A stretch of DNA of 64,000 nucleotides from DAOVXM01 sp963746255 (lineage in GTDB: Bacteria; Chloroflexota; Anaerolineae; Anaerolineales; UBA4823). The notes under the pieces were generated by a model, which saw nothing but the letters and a program-made list of their open reading frames with translations, was not told the origin of the DNA and made no database searches. Position 1 is the first letter of the stretch; each line of letters begins with the position of its first letter. The position numbers and the translations under genes are program-made. Location: the NCBI GenBank assembly GCA_963746255.1, contig CAVVAJ010000009.1:1-64000 (forward strand), in the 5' to 3' direction. Positions 9,804 through 19,763 of the stretch are shown here, piece by piece.

Positions 9804-12234
9804 ATGGTAGGAAGTATTATACTCACACTTGCTCTTGCATTCAGTATAATCTCAATGATTATGTATTTTCTGAATTACAGAGGATATAAAAACACTCTGA
9901 ATTATGGAAGAATTGCTTATCACGGAATGGCAGTTCTGGTTATAGCTGCATCAGTGTATTTATGGTATGCGATTTTAACACACCAGTATCAATACAATTA
10001 CATTTACAGCTATAGCAATAACAGCCTAAGAGATCTTGGTATTTTTCAGCTTGCTTCTTCATTCTGGGGAGGACAGGAAGGAAGCTTTATGCTGTGGCTT
10101 CTGCTGACTTCAATTGTTGGAATAATTCTTCAATCTTATGCTTCAAAAAGAGGAGACCTTGAACCAAGAGTGATGGCTGTATTTACACTTGCCACTTCAT
10201 TTCTTTTGGTAATGGTTTCACCCTGGTTCAAAAATCCTTTTGAATATATCTGGATGAATGATGTATTTGTTAAAGTTGAACACCTTAACTCACAGTTTTT
10301 TAATCTTCCATTTATTCAGCAATTCTTTTTTACTGATCAGAGCACTAACCAGGGATTTATTAAAATAAATTCAGAATTCGTTTCACTACTTCAACAAGCA
10401 GGCGTTTCAGTAAATCAATTTATTATTGATGGAAAAGGATTAAATCCTCAGCTTCTTAATTTCTGGATGCAGATTCATCCTCCGATTTTATTTGCTGGAT
10501 TTTCTATGGCAACTGTTCCTTTTGCATTTGCAATTGCAGCATTGATGAAAAACGATTACAGAGATTGGGTTAAACAAGCTTTCCCTGGATGCTAGCCGGA
10601 ATGGGAGTTCTTGGTTTGGGAATAATGCTCGGCGGTTACTGGGCTTATGAAATGCTTGGCTGGGGTGGTTACTGGGCCTGGGATCCGGTTGAGAATTCAA
10701 GTCTCATTCCGTGGTTGGTTGGAGTTGCAGGAATTCATACTCTATTAGTTCAAAAGAGAAGTCAGGCAAAGGGTGGCATTGGAAAATATGCAAAAACAAA
10801 TTTGATGCTGTGTGTTCTTACTTATGTTTTAGTTCTTTACAGTACATTCCTTACACGAAGCGGTGTTCTTGGTGATGCTTCAGTTCATTCATTTGTTGAT
10901 CCGGGAATGATTATTTATCTCTTCCTGGTTTTGTTTATCGGAACTTTTATATTGCTTGGATTTGGAATGATTGCATTCAGATGGAAAACTTTAAACGAAA
11001 ATATAAAGGATGATGAAAGTCTGCTATCACGTGAATTAGCTTTATTCACAGCAATGATTGTATTGATTGCTTCTGCAATAATTGTTTTTGTTGGAACATC
11101 AGCACCAATTTTCGGACAATCAGTTGATACATTTTTCTATGATGAAATGCATCTTCCTCTTGCAATCATAATAATGTTTTTAAATGGAATTAGTCTTGCT
11201 AATCAAATGGCAAAAATCTGATTTAAATGAACTGATAAAGAAATCAACCTACTCTGCAGTTGGTGCAGTTTTATTTACAATTTTACTTGTAGTTCTTGGC
11301 GGAGTTCACGAGATAATGATAATTATTCTTTCACTGACAACAGCTTTTTCTCTTTTCGTTAATCTTGACATCGCAATAAAAATTGTTAAAGGTAATTTCA
11401 AAATGCTCGGTGCTTATGTTGCTCATATTGGAATTGCGTTATTCATTCTTGGCGTAATTGGTTCTGCTGTTTATACTGAACAAGTGAACTGTTGATCTTG
11501 TTAAAGGCAAACCTGTAACAGCATTTGGTTATGATATGACTTTTACGGAGATCTATCCGATTGAAAATAACACAAAGTATGCATTTAATGTTAATGTTAA
11601 AAAAGGAAACTCTGAGTACAAAGTAACTCCTGTAATGTATATGAAGTGAATTTAATAACAGCTTAGTTCGTGAACCAGCTATACTCACACTATTAACAAA
11701 AGATATTTACTTTTCTCCTTTAGGTTATGATGAAGGTGGACAGAGTCAAAGTCAGCATTCACATAATCATATTTCACTTGAAAAAGGTGAGTTCAACTGA
11801 ATTTGAAGGAGCAAAAATTACATTTGTAAAATTCAATATGGCTGCTGAAACAATGCAATTGATGAGTGAAGGAAAAGATTTTCAGATGGGTGCTGTACTT
11901 GAAATTGAAAAGGATGGAAAGAAAACAGAAACAGAACTGCTGCGAAAACAAACCGATGGAAAAGTTGAATTCACTTCATTTGAGTCGAAAGAAATGAATT
12001 TGAAAATTGATTTAGAAAACCTTGCTGCAGGAGTTATTGATATTGCTTTTTCAACTTTGGATGGAAGTGAAGACTCAAAATACTACAATTCAAACAGAAA
12101 GTAATGAAGTCTTAAGTGTTACGGCAAGCATAAAGCCTTTTGTTAGTTTTGTTTGGGCTGGAGTAGCAATTATGGTAATTGGTTTCTTTATTGCAATGAC
12201 GAGAAGGTTAAAAGAGTCCAAAATAGTATCATAG
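9804..12234 (+). CDS. ccmF: Cytochrome c heme lyase subunit CcmF (frameshifted)
   Basis: Segments 9804-10590, 10589-11220, 11184-11490 and later pieces to 12234 form one protein of about 800 residues. The tryptophan-rich WWD-type motif WGGYWAWDPVENSS lies near 10660 and GGQEGSFMLW near 10070. The last part is a periplasmic domain closed by a final membrane helix (FVWAGVAIMVIGFFIAM). CcmF attaches heme from CcmE to apocytochrome. At least four indels occur, near 10590, 11215, 11490 and 11650, with another near 12100. No CcmG, CcmH or CcmI gene follows. Confidence 0.9.
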
Positions 12235-12260
12235 TATTACTGCAAATTTTATTCTAATGA

Positions 12261-12285
12261 AGCCCGCACTAGCGGGCTTTTTTTC
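12261..12285 (+). terminator. Rho-independent terminator of the ccm operon
   Basis: Perfect seven-base stem AGCCCGC (12261-12267) and GCGGGCT (12272-12278) with a four-base loop, followed by a run of six or more T. It lies 27 bases after the ccmF stop and faces a convergent reverse-strand gene. Confidence 0.92.
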
Positions 12286-12294
12286 ATTTAAAAT

Positions 12295-13340
12295 TTATTC
12301 ACCCGTTACATAAGGAAAATTCTGAATTTTATCAATTGAGAAAGCATAATTGATTAAGTCAGGATCATCAATCATTCTACTGTAAAATAATTGGTTTGCA
12401 CCAAACAATAAGATCTTCACATCATAACCCAGAACTCTTAAATACGCAGTCATACAAGCCCCAAGCTGACCATCATAATCATATAAGAAAATTGGTTGTG
12501 TAATTGGAAGTGTTTGAAGGTATCTAACAGTTCTTAAATCATAATTTGGATAATCATTATATGATTTAGTATTAGGGGGATGTCCCATTTCATCAAACAC
12601 TCCAAATTTTCGTGCATTATATAAATTAGTCTTTCCATAACAAACTGGATATTTACCAAATAATCCTGGGAGTGTTGGAAAATATTCTTCACCTTGATTA
12701 AATCCGTAAGCAATTATTTCTTTAATTCTACTCTTAATTCTTTTATCAATTTGGTCATTAGGATTATCAAATGAAATTTGAGGTAGGGAAGTATAATCAT
12801 CTTTATCAAAAGGTACTGTCTGTGAAATTATTAATACCGCTGGTAATCACCTAACTCACTCAACCACTCCACAGCAAAAACTTCATTCCAGGATGCCATC
12901 CCAAAATTCATTGTGTATATATTATCAAACCCGGCTAATCGTAAAAGGCATGTGAAATAAGCTGAACTCTGTCCGTTATTACTAATAAGTACAATTTTGG
13001 GATAACCAGAATTAAATTTTGTTTCGACGAAATAGAATAGTGAATCAATCTGTATATTCACTGCGTTCTCAATATGACCTGAAGAAAAATCTGCATTAGA
13101 TCGAATATCAATGATTAGAAAAGTATTCAGGTTTGCATATACTTCTTCAGCCTCAATGAGTGCAGGAGCCAGATTACTGTTTGGGAAGTCGCCATTAGAT
13201 TCAAAGTAAACTAGCATTTCCGCAACCGGATTGAGATCTCCAGTTAATGGTGGAGTAATGTTATCTTCAATACAACTGATTAGGAAAAATATTATTCCAA
13301 AAATTAGTTTGAACGAATTATTTACTAATAATTTTTTCAT
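12295..13340 (-). CDS. Lipoprotein with two rhodanese-like domains, likely inactive (frameshifted)
   Basis: Reverse-strand protein of about 347 residues. A lipoprotein signal ends at FLISC. Domain 1 has LIIDIRSNADFSSGHIENAV and then ISNNGQSSAYFTCLLRLAGF. Domain 2 has LYDYDGQLGACMTAYLRVLG. In catalytic rhodaneses a Cys starts the active loop; here those positions appear to be Asn and Tyr/Asp, so sulfur transfer is unlikely. An indel near 12840 separates residues 1-165 from the rest. It lies downstream of the DUF4249-like gene and probably belongs to the same transcript. Confidence 0.75.
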
Positions 13341-13344
13341 TTAA

Positions 13345-14139
13345 TTAACTTGTAATAATATCTCCTTTAGCTACGCCAATAAACATTCCAATAACATTTT
13401 CACCTTGCATATTCCATTCAACTACACCACCACCCTGGATAAAAGGGTCGTTGATTTCATTACCTGATGTCCGGCTATAAAAATAATCTCTGAAAGATTT
13501 ATCAAAAGCAACAACCTGGATATATCTACTACCGGAATAGTTTTGATTTCTGTATTCCTCCGGCAACGATGTCGACCTGACACTTACAACCTGATTTATT
13601 ACTGTTGATGTTTTACTGACTGAAAAGAAATCATCAGCTTTTGCTGGTGGTGTTCCTGAAACAATCCACAACGCACCATAAACTTCATTTTGTTTGCTTA
13701 CAACATCAGCTTCAAAATAATAATCACTGGGATTAAAGTTAACTGAAGTAACTGATGGTTCGAATGGAATGGTTGTTTTACCATAAATAAATTTTCCATC
13801 TCTCTCAGCATAAATTTCGAAAGTGTCTCCCTCGTCAACATAAAATTCATACTTAGGTTTATATAAACCATCATTGGTGTACACTAATGGAATTACCTGC
13901 ACATAATTTTTTACAAGGTATGCAATTACATTTTTTAATTCTGCAAGCTTTATATCATAAGAAATACCAAGCGGAAGTGTTTTTGTTATTCGTACGGCAG
14001 GAAAAATCTTTCCGGATTGTATTTCTGCCTGCACAACAGTGTATTCCACAAATGAAATTTCAGGATTCAGAATTTCTTCACTTTCACAAGCAATTAAAAT
14101 CAGGAAAAATGATATGTAAATTATTTTAGAAATTTTCAT
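13345..14139 (-). CDS. DUF4249-like outer-membrane-associated lipoprotein
   Basis: About 264 residues. I start at the MKISK methionine, since the lipoprotein signal (ISFFLILIAC) follows directly; an upstream in-frame ATG at 14148 adds three residues. The layout (lipobox, a beta-sandwich half rich in Val/Thr with VVQAEIQSGK, then GDTFEIYAERDG) resembles DUF4249 proteins. In Bacteroidota these sit directly after a TonB-dependent receptor, exactly as here. The role is presumably as a surface partner of the receptor; the ligand is unknown. Confidence 0.7.
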   Translation of the reverse strand: MKISKIIYISFFLILIACESEEILNPEISFVEYTVVQAEIQSGKIFPAVRITKTLPLGISYDIKLAELKNVIAYLVKNYVQVIPLVYTNDGLYKPKYEFYVDEGDTFEIYAERDGKFIYGKTTIPFEPSVTSVNFNPSDYYFEADVVSKQNEVYGALWIVSGTPPAKADDFFSVSKTSTVINQVVSVRSTSLPEEYRNQNYSGSRYIQVVAFDKSFRDYFYSRTSGNEINDPFIQGGGVVEWNMQGENVIGMFIGVAKGDIITS

Positions 14140-14147
14140 TGCAACCA

Positions 14148-16473
14148 CTAAAAATTTACTACTATACCAAAAGAAGGAATAAATGGAAACAGTGTAATTC
14201 TTTTTACTACCGGAACCTCTTCTCCATTTTCGTCTTCAACAATTACAACATATTGTGCAAATGCGTTATACCTGTTGTAAACATTATAAAGGTTAACATA
14301 TGCTTCAAAATCTAAGTTGAATGATTTGAACGCATAGTTAAAGTTAAGATCTAATTTATGATAATCGGGAAATTGTGCTGTATTTATAGCTGAATAGTTG
14401 AAAGCTAATTGTTCATTTCCACCTGTTCCAATTGGATCGAATATATATTGTCCGGGAGGTAAAGTGTATCTTTGGCCAGTCGCATAAATCCAGGTTAAAC
14501 CAAGATTAAAATTTTCAAAAAGCGTGTAAGTTAGCACAAAAGAAAAATCATTTCTTCTATCGTACTTTGAATAATATACTCTGCCACCATTTAACTCATC
14601 AAATTGACTTGCTGACCATGCTAATGTATATCCTATCCAACCCGAAAATTTGCCCTTTCGTTTGTTAAGAAAAAATTCTACTCCATATGCTTCTCCTTGC
14701 CCCGGAACAAATTGATCTTCAATTGAATTATCCAGAGGATTAAGCTGAGGTGCATTTTTAAATTCGTAAATATTATCCATATACTTATAAAATCCTTCCA
14801 CAGAAAATAAATAGCTCCGGTCAAACCAATAGGTATCAAATCCAACTACGTATTGAGTCGAATTACTTGGTAGAATATTATCAGTGGATGGATACCATAA
14901 ATCAGTCGCTAAAGTAATATCATTTCTTACAATGAGGTGAAGGAATTGATGAGCGATTGCGAAAGCTCCTTTAAATATTAAATCGGGAGTTAAACTGTAT
15001 GTAGCAGAAACGCGAGGCTCAAACCAGAGCTTTTGCAGATTTCCGAAATAATAAAATCTCACACCAATATTCGTAAATAATTTGTCTGAGAATAACGATT
15101 CATTCTGAAAATAAAGTGAGGCTTCTGAAGCTGTAATATCTGTACCGGCATAAGCATCTACTTCTAATGCTTCATTGTAAGCATCGCTATAAAGAAGATC
15201 ATAGTTATGCAAGGCAATATCGAAGCCGAGTTTGAATGTTTGGTCCTGTTGCCATTTCATCTCTGCATTTTGTCTGAAATAAAAATCTGTAAGATTCGGA
15301 TTTGAGAAGTATGTGTATGAACTTACCGTTTCAGGATTCACACCGATCTTTGATGAAAAATCATATTTAATAAAACTTATTATTGAATTAAGAAGAAGCG
15401 ATTTCTTATTTACCTGAATCCAGTTTAGACTCAGATTAAAATTTTCCCATTCAATATCATAATCGGTATGCTGGTACATTGTCAGGACTATAAGCATGAT
15501 CATGACTATATAATCCACTTATTGAAACAATATTATTTTCAGAAATACGTAATTTATTTTGGCATTTACATCATAAAAATTGTATGCGGAACAGTCGAAG
15601 TATTATTGAAATATTTTCTGTAACATATCATAATACATTACTCTTCCAGATAACATATAAGTTGAATTTTCACCCAATGGTCCTTCAAAAGCAGCAAATG
15701 AATTAATTATTCCAAAACCAATAGTACCTTTCTCACTTTCTTTTGTTCCTGAACGAAGTTTTACATCAAGAACACTGGAAAGTCTGCCACCATATTCTGC
15801 CGGGAAAGCTCCTTTAATTAATCTGACATCGCTGATTGCGCCTGTATTAAATGTACTGGCTATGTTTCCGAGATGTGCAGGATTGTAGAGAATTACACCA
15901 TCAACCAATGTTAGAGTTTGATCTGGTGAACCACCTCTTACATATAATCCGCTGGATATTTCTGATGGATTATTAACTCCGGGTAGTAACTCCAGGGATC
16001 TAAATAAATCAACTTCACCACTTAACGTCGGGAGCTTTGACAAAACCTCAGGTGAGATATCTACTGTGCTAACAGTTCTTCCTTCTTGCTTTTCACCTTC
16101 AACTACAACTTCCTGTAATAGGATTTCCGTTGGAATAAGTTCAATCGAAATTGATTCGCTTGATTTATTTCCAGTAACTGTTATTTCAGAGATATTAGTC
16201 TTATAGCCAATGTGCCGTGTAATCAGATAATAAATCCCCTTAGGAATTGAAGGTATGACATAATATCCAAATTTGTTTGCAGCTGCACCGCTGAAAGGTG
16301 GAGAGTCTAAGCTTAATGTGTCTTTGTAAATTAGAAGATTTGCTCCAACCAGTGATTCTCCGGATTGTGCATCAGTTACGAAACCGGAAATAGTAAAGTT
16401 TTCATTTTGTGCGATTAAGCAAAGAATGCAAAATGAAAATCAGGAAAATAAATTTTGTAACTATTGAGTTCAC
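14148..16473 (-). CDS. TonB-dependent receptor with N-terminal carboxypeptidase-like domain (frameshifted)
   Basis: Reverse-strand outer-membrane receptor of about 770 residues. A GTG at 16473 starts a signal peptide (KFIFLIFILHSLL). Then comes a carboxypeptidase-regulatory-like domain (SGFVTDAQSGESLVGANL). The plug follows, with LELLPGVNNPSEISSGLYV and RGGSPDQTLTLVDG, and then the beta-barrel to a C-terminal aromatic VVNF. Indels lie near 16417, 15603 and 15520. The end overlaps the DUF4249-like start. It imports an unknown substrate with TonB energy. I see no upstream regulator such as an anti-sigma factor. Confidence 0.85.
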
Positions 16474-16557
16474 TATCTTAGTGAAAAAATTACTGTATTA
16501 ACATTTAGTACTTACCGAAAATAGTTATAAAATTCAACAATGAAAATTTCCTAAAAA

Positions 16558-16585
16558 TAAAAAACCGGCTTCAGGCGAAGCCGGT
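16558..16585 (-). terminator. Reverse-strand hairpin terminator
   Basis: Perfect nine-base stem ACCGGCTTC (16564-16572) and GAAGCCGGT (16577-16585) with a four-base loop. Reading the reverse strand, it is followed by TTTTTTATTTTT. It should end a leftward transcript that starts right of 16.6 kb, yet no clear gene lies there, so a small RNA or a lost gene is possible. Confidence 0.8.
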
Positions 16586-17176
16586 ATATAGTGGTTGTGG
16601 TTGAGTCGAGATAGGAAGAGTTTGAAAGCTTTTTTTAAATCCCCTGTTGTGTGGTCCCTTATTTTTAATTTCTTATCAATAAATGCTTATGTATGGATAC
16701 TAATAGTCAATTGATATACCACCTAAATAGTCAACTCGATGTTATGTCTCATTTAGTGAATTTAAAAGTCATCTTTGACGGAGTTAATAAAAATTATTTC
16801 AGTATGAAAATATTTTCAGGGAAGTGCTTCCTCTGAATACTTAAACAAAAATTGTCGTCTTGAAAATTATTCCTGTAAATATTACCCGGAGGAATTTTTG
16901 AGTGTTTAATTTTTCGAAAAAAATATTTTTGCAGAATTATCTCGTCGAATTTGACGTGTTGTTTAGGTGGTCTAAAATGTAAGATTGTACTCACTTTTAA
17001 TTGATAAATTTTAATCAACTCTTCATTTTTTAATTCCAGAGACCGTGATGAGATATTAGAATTACTTGGTTACTAAAAGACGTTAAAATGAGATGATTTT
17101 ATAAGAATAATATTGAAAATGATTTCTTGACATGTGTCCACTGAGTCGTTAAATTTGACCCTCAATTTCGAAAAAT
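16586..17176. other. Long region without a recognisable gene
   Basis: About 590 AT-rich bases between the hairpin and tRNA-Asn. A reverse frame at 16794-17018 has 74 codons, but shows no ribosome binding site, no motif and a composition like random AT-rich DNA, so I do not call it. The region must hold the tRNA promoter. TTGACA occurs near 17126, but no -10 is clear at the right spacing. Confidence 0.5.
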
Positions 17177-17251
17177 TCCGCAGTAGCTCAGTTTGGTTAG
17201 AGCACCTGACTGTTAATCAGGGTGTCGTAGGTTCAAGTCCTACCTGCGGAG
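17177..17251 (+). tRNA. tRNA-Asn (anticodon GTT)
   Basis: A complete cloverleaf can be folded. The acceptor stem is TCCGCAG with CTGCGGA and the D arm is GCTC..GAGC. The anticodon stem CCTGA/TCAGG carries the loop CTGTTAA, so the anticodon GTT is at 17212-17214. The T arm contains GTTCAAGTC. CA follows the discriminator G. Two decayed copies of its 3' half lie downstream. Confidence 0.96.
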
Positions 17252-17257
17252 CAAATA

Positions 17258-17279
17258 TCCGGTGAAAGCCGGATTTTTT
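17258..17279 (+). terminator. Terminator after tRNA-Asn
   Basis: Stem TCCGG (17258-17262) and CCGGA (17269-17273), followed by six T. The same terminator recurs at 17622-17645 after the second tRNA-like copy and in decayed form near 18135-18157, which shows that the duplicated unit includes tRNA end plus terminator. Confidence 0.8.
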
Positions 17280-17288
17280 ATAGGAGGA

Positions 17289-17536
17289 TATATCTATTAC
17301 GCTTACGTTTTATATTCTCCGAGGTTCGACAAAATTTATATTGGTCATACATCTAACTTGCGCAAAGATTTACTGCACATAATGATGGTAAATCAACTTA
17401 TACAAAAAAATTATATGCCTTGGAAGCTTTATATTATGAGGAATTTTCCGACACGTTCATTAGCAATGAAAAGAGGAAAAAGAATTAAAGAGTCATAAAG
17501 GAAGAGATTTTATAAGGAGAGAAATTCTTGGTTAGA
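17289..17536 (+). CDS. GIY-YIG nuclease-like small protein (frameshifted)
   Basis: The sequence encodes YYAYVLYSPRFDKIYIGHTS, the GIY-YIG core with its YIGHTSNL loop. After an indel near 17375 it continues with sense close to the usual KYMPWKLYYYEEF and ends KGRDFIRREILG, about 82 residues. Small GIY-YIG proteins of this type are common near RNA genes in Bacteroidota and Ignavibacteria; their function is not settled. An AGGAGG at 17282-17287 is a good ribosome binding site, but no ATG follows it, so the start is unclear. The stop TAG falls inside the next tRNA-like copy. Confidence 0.6.
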
Positions 17537-17645
17537 GTCCGGCAGCTGCCGGATTAATCAGGGTGTCGTAGGTCGAAGATCCGGCTCTTGATGGATTCAA
17601 GTCCTACCTGCGGAGCAAATATCCGGTTAAAGCCGGATTTTTTTT
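17530..17645 (+). repeat. Decayed tRNA-Asn-like copy 2 with terminator
   Basis: Shares GGTTAGAG, TTAATCAGGGTGTCGTAGG, ATTCAAGTCCTACCTGCGGA and the trailing terminator with tRNA-Asn at 17177-17279. The anticodon arm is replaced by the perfect palindrome TCCGGCAGCTGCCGGA (17537-17552). About 22 extra bases (17572-17593) interrupt the T arm. It cannot fold as a working tRNA. The duplication also carries a decayed GIY-YIG remnant to about 17790. Confidence 0.8.
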
Positions 17646-17646
17646 G

Positions 17647-17790
17647 GTGACAGGAAATATTTATTGCACTCAGAATATTTACCCAATGAGGTTCAATAAT
17701 ATATATTGGCTATAAATCTTAATTGCATAGAAGGTTTGAGGAGAACCATAATGACAAATCAACCTATACAGAAAGTTTTATACATTTGCC
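17647..17790 (+). pseudogene. GIY-YIG gene remnant (second copy)
   Basis: Bases 17700-17790 align by eye with 17335-17425 of the first GIY-YIG gene: both carry ATATTGG, a CAT/AAATCTAA-like stretch, ATAATG, AAATCAACNTATAC and TTATA..TTGCC in the same order. Many substitutions and stops remain. With the tRNA-like copies on either side it shows that the tRNA end and GIY-YIG gene were duplicated as one unit. Confidence 0.55.
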
Positions 17791-17793
17791 GCT

Positions 17794-17997
17794 ATGACAT
17801 TAATTAAAAGAAAAATAAAAACCAGGCGAGGACTAAAGGAATACACCTATTTAGGATGCCCACTAACCAAAAATAGATCAGCTTGGTGTTTTCGTTTATG
17901 CATTCCTGATAAATTTGGAAGTGGACGCTGCGGCAGAATTGCACCTCACAGCTTAACAAGTAGGATACAGCAGAGTATTATAGATTATAAAAAATAA
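17794..17997 (+). CDS. Small protein of unknown function inside the tRNA-repeat array
   Basis: 67 residues from ATG 17794. Very basic start (KRKIKTRRG), then a Cys-, Gly- and Arg-rich middle (GCPLTKNRSAWCFRLC, GRCGRIAPHSL). I recognise no family. The residue composition is unlike random AT-rich translation, which supports coding. No strong ribosome binding site is visible. Four Cys could bind metal, but the spacing does not match a common zinc ribbon. It lies between tRNA-like copies 2 and 3. Confidence 0.45.
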   Translation: MTLIKRKIKTRRGLKEYTYLGCPLTKNRSAWCFRLCIPDKFGSGRCGRIAPHSLTSRIQQSIIDYKK

Positions 17998-18043
17998 TAT
18001 CTTATCTAATCAATTTGCAACATCTTGCAAAAAAAATGCTACC

Positions 18044-18157
18044 GATTAGAGTCAGGTAAATGCCAGATTAATCAGGGAGCTGTAGGTCGAAGATTAGGCT
18101 TTTTATGGATTCAAGTTCCGGCTGCGGAGCAAATATCAATTGGAGGCCGGATTTTTT
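18044..18157 (+). repeat. Decayed tRNA-Asn-like copy 3
   Basis: Contains GATTAGAGTCAGGTAAATGCC, then GATTAATCAGG, CTGTAGGTCGAAGAT, TGGATTCAAGT and CTGCGGAGCAAATATC in the same order as copy 2. It also has a weakened terminator ending GGCCGGATTTTTT. It shares the extra T-arm insertion with copy 2, so copy 3 derives from a copy-2-like ancestor rather than directly from the tRNA. Spacing from tRNA to copy 2 is about 365 bases and from copy 2 to copy 3 about 510. Confidence 0.75.
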
Positions 18158-18171
18158 ATTTAAGAAGACTT

Positions 18172-18206
18172 AAAAAAAATCCCACCTAGTTATTGTAAGT
18201 GGGATT
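18172..18206 (-). terminator. Terminator of the reverse-strand T9SS protein
   Basis: Stem AATCCCAC (18178-18185) with GTGGGATT (18199-18206). On the reverse strand it is followed by a run of eight T. It lies about 28 bases past the stop of the reverse-strand gene at 18234. Confidence 0.88.
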
Positions 18207-18233
18207 AATTAAATTGTGATTAAATAAAGATTA

Positions 18234-19430
18234 TTACTTCATTAGGATCATCTTCTTTGTATCAACAAAATTTCCGGCATTAATTCTATAGTAGTAAACA
18301 CCAGAAGCTAATGATGAAGCATTAAATTCTATCTCATATGAACCTGCGGCTTTCTCTTCATTTACAAGAGTGGCAACTTCTTTTCCAAGCTGATCATATA
18401 CTTTAATAGTTACCAGACCATCATTCTTCAATTGCCATGCAATCGTTGTTGATGGGTTAAAGGGATTCGGATAATTCTGGGATAGATTATATGTGAATGG
18501 TGTACTTACTTCAACAACGTTTCCAAGTTCATAATATCTGAACGAACCATCAAAATCAACCTGTTTTAATCTATATGAATATAAACCTACCGCAACTTTC
18601 TTATCAGTGAATGAATAAAACTTCGTTTCGGTACTGGTTCCGTTGCCTTCAACAAAACCAAGATTAGTCCAATCTGAATTAGAATTTTTCCTCTCAACGA
18701 AAAAGCCTTGATTATTCAATTCAGTTGCAGTTGCCCAGCTAAGTTCGACAGTGTTACCATTTGCTAAATGAGATACAGATGCTGCAAAAGAAACAAGCTC
18801 AACCGGAACAACAGCATCATAATGAATTTCACCAACATGTGCACGTGAGGAGAAGAAACTTCCTGTTGGAGTGAATGGAATACTGCGAGAATCACCTGTC
18901 ACGCATGTCAGGCCGGTATTGGAATAAGTTTCTAATGGTGGTGTTCCCGATCCGAAGTATCGTGGACCTACACCAATAAATTGCATTGCAAGACCAACTG
19001 TATCACCAGGATTGATAGTAATTGCAGGTGTTGCGAATAACAGTGAAACTCCGGACGCTATGGCACCTTGAGTAACTGTGACTGTACCAAGACTTGTCCA
19101 TCCTGCTGAAGAACTTCCTGGCCCGGAACCAACTGGTCCTCCAAGGGCGTTACCAGCTCGTGTAAAAAATTCAACATCAAATGTTGCACTTGCTGCTGCT
19201 GTACTTGCAGTAGTCATATCAGTAATTGTAACTGAATATCCAGGATCTGCGATTAAATTCATGAACATTGCCCATGTAGGAGATCCACCATTATTTGCTG
19301 GTCCTGGATTAGTAAAAAGTACAAATGGATCGTCTGTGATTGGTGGATCAATTTCTGATTGGCTCAACAATGGACTAATCATTCCAATTGCGAGCAATGC
19401 AGTTAATAGAACATAGTAGGTTTTTTTCAT
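18234..19430 (-). CDS. Secreted protein with C-terminal T9SS sorting domain
   Basis: 398 residues from the ATG at 19430. I reject the in-frame ATG 15 bases upstream because the ribosome binding site GGAGGAAGG lies inside that extension. A signal peptide (YYVLLTALLAIGMISPLLS) leads. The middle is a beta-rich domain of unknown type. Then comes a fibronectin-like linker typical of the group (VELSWATATELNNQGFFVER). The end is the type IX sorting domain with YNLSQNYPNPFNPSTTI and a final FVDTKKMILMK. Such domains direct export through the outer membrane and are removed afterwards. Intact; same architecture as the protein at 32.6 kb. Confidence 0.88.
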   Translation of the reverse strand: MKKTYYVLLTALLAIGMISPLLSQSEIDPPITDDPFVLFTNPGPANNGGSPTWAMFMNLIADPGYSVTITDMTTASTAAASATFDVEFFTRAGNALGGPVGSGPGSSSAGWTSLGTVTVTQGAIASGVSLLFATPAITINPGDTVGLAMQFIGVGPRYFGSGTPPLETYSNTGLTCVTGDSRSIPFTPTGSFFSSRAHVGEIHYDAVVPVELVSFAASVSHLANGNTVELSWATATELNNQGFFVERKNSNSDWTNLGFVEGNGTSTETKFYSFTDKKVAVGLYSYRLKQVDFDGSFRYYELGNVVEVSTPFTYNLSQNYPNPFNPSTTIAWQLKNDGLVTIKVYDQLGKEVATLVNEEKAAGSYEIEFNASSLASGVYYYRINAGNFVDTKKMILMK

Positions 19431-19763
19431 TAGGCCTTCCTCCATTTTGTTAGTAAATAATTTATTAGTTTATTCTCTTTATTGATTATTGAGATAAAAT
19501 AAATTCAAATTATCAAACAAGCATTATTTTTCTTCTTTATTAAACAAAGGAATAATTGTATTCCTTGTTCAAGGTATAACAGAAATTATAAGGAAGTTGT
19601 TTATACTTCAAGTGAACTTATAAAGAAAAATTAAGAGAGTCAAGAATTTTTTTTTGGTTAGGTTAGATTATTAACTCAATTTATAGAATGGATCACAGCT
19701 TAAAATATTTTTTATTTCATTACTTTTGTAAAAAGAACCGTTAAAAGGAAGGATTTAACTTTA
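19431..19763. other. Intergenic region between divergent genes
   Basis: About 330 AT-rich bases between the reverse-strand T9SS protein and the deacetylase. It holds the ribosome binding sites of both (GGAGGAAGG on the reverse strand near 19437-19445, AAGGAAGG at 19747-19754 on the forward strand). No open frame, repeat or clear promoter pair was seen. Confidence 0.5.

Noticed and set aside
16794..17018. Reverse-strand frame of 74 codons as a gene
   Set aside because: No ribosome binding site, no motif, and lysine/phenylalanine-rich composition as expected from AT-rich random DNA.
17177..18157. Integrative element with att sites at the tRNA
   Set aside because: No integrase, no phage or conjugation genes, and the repeats are diverged and less than 1 kb apart.
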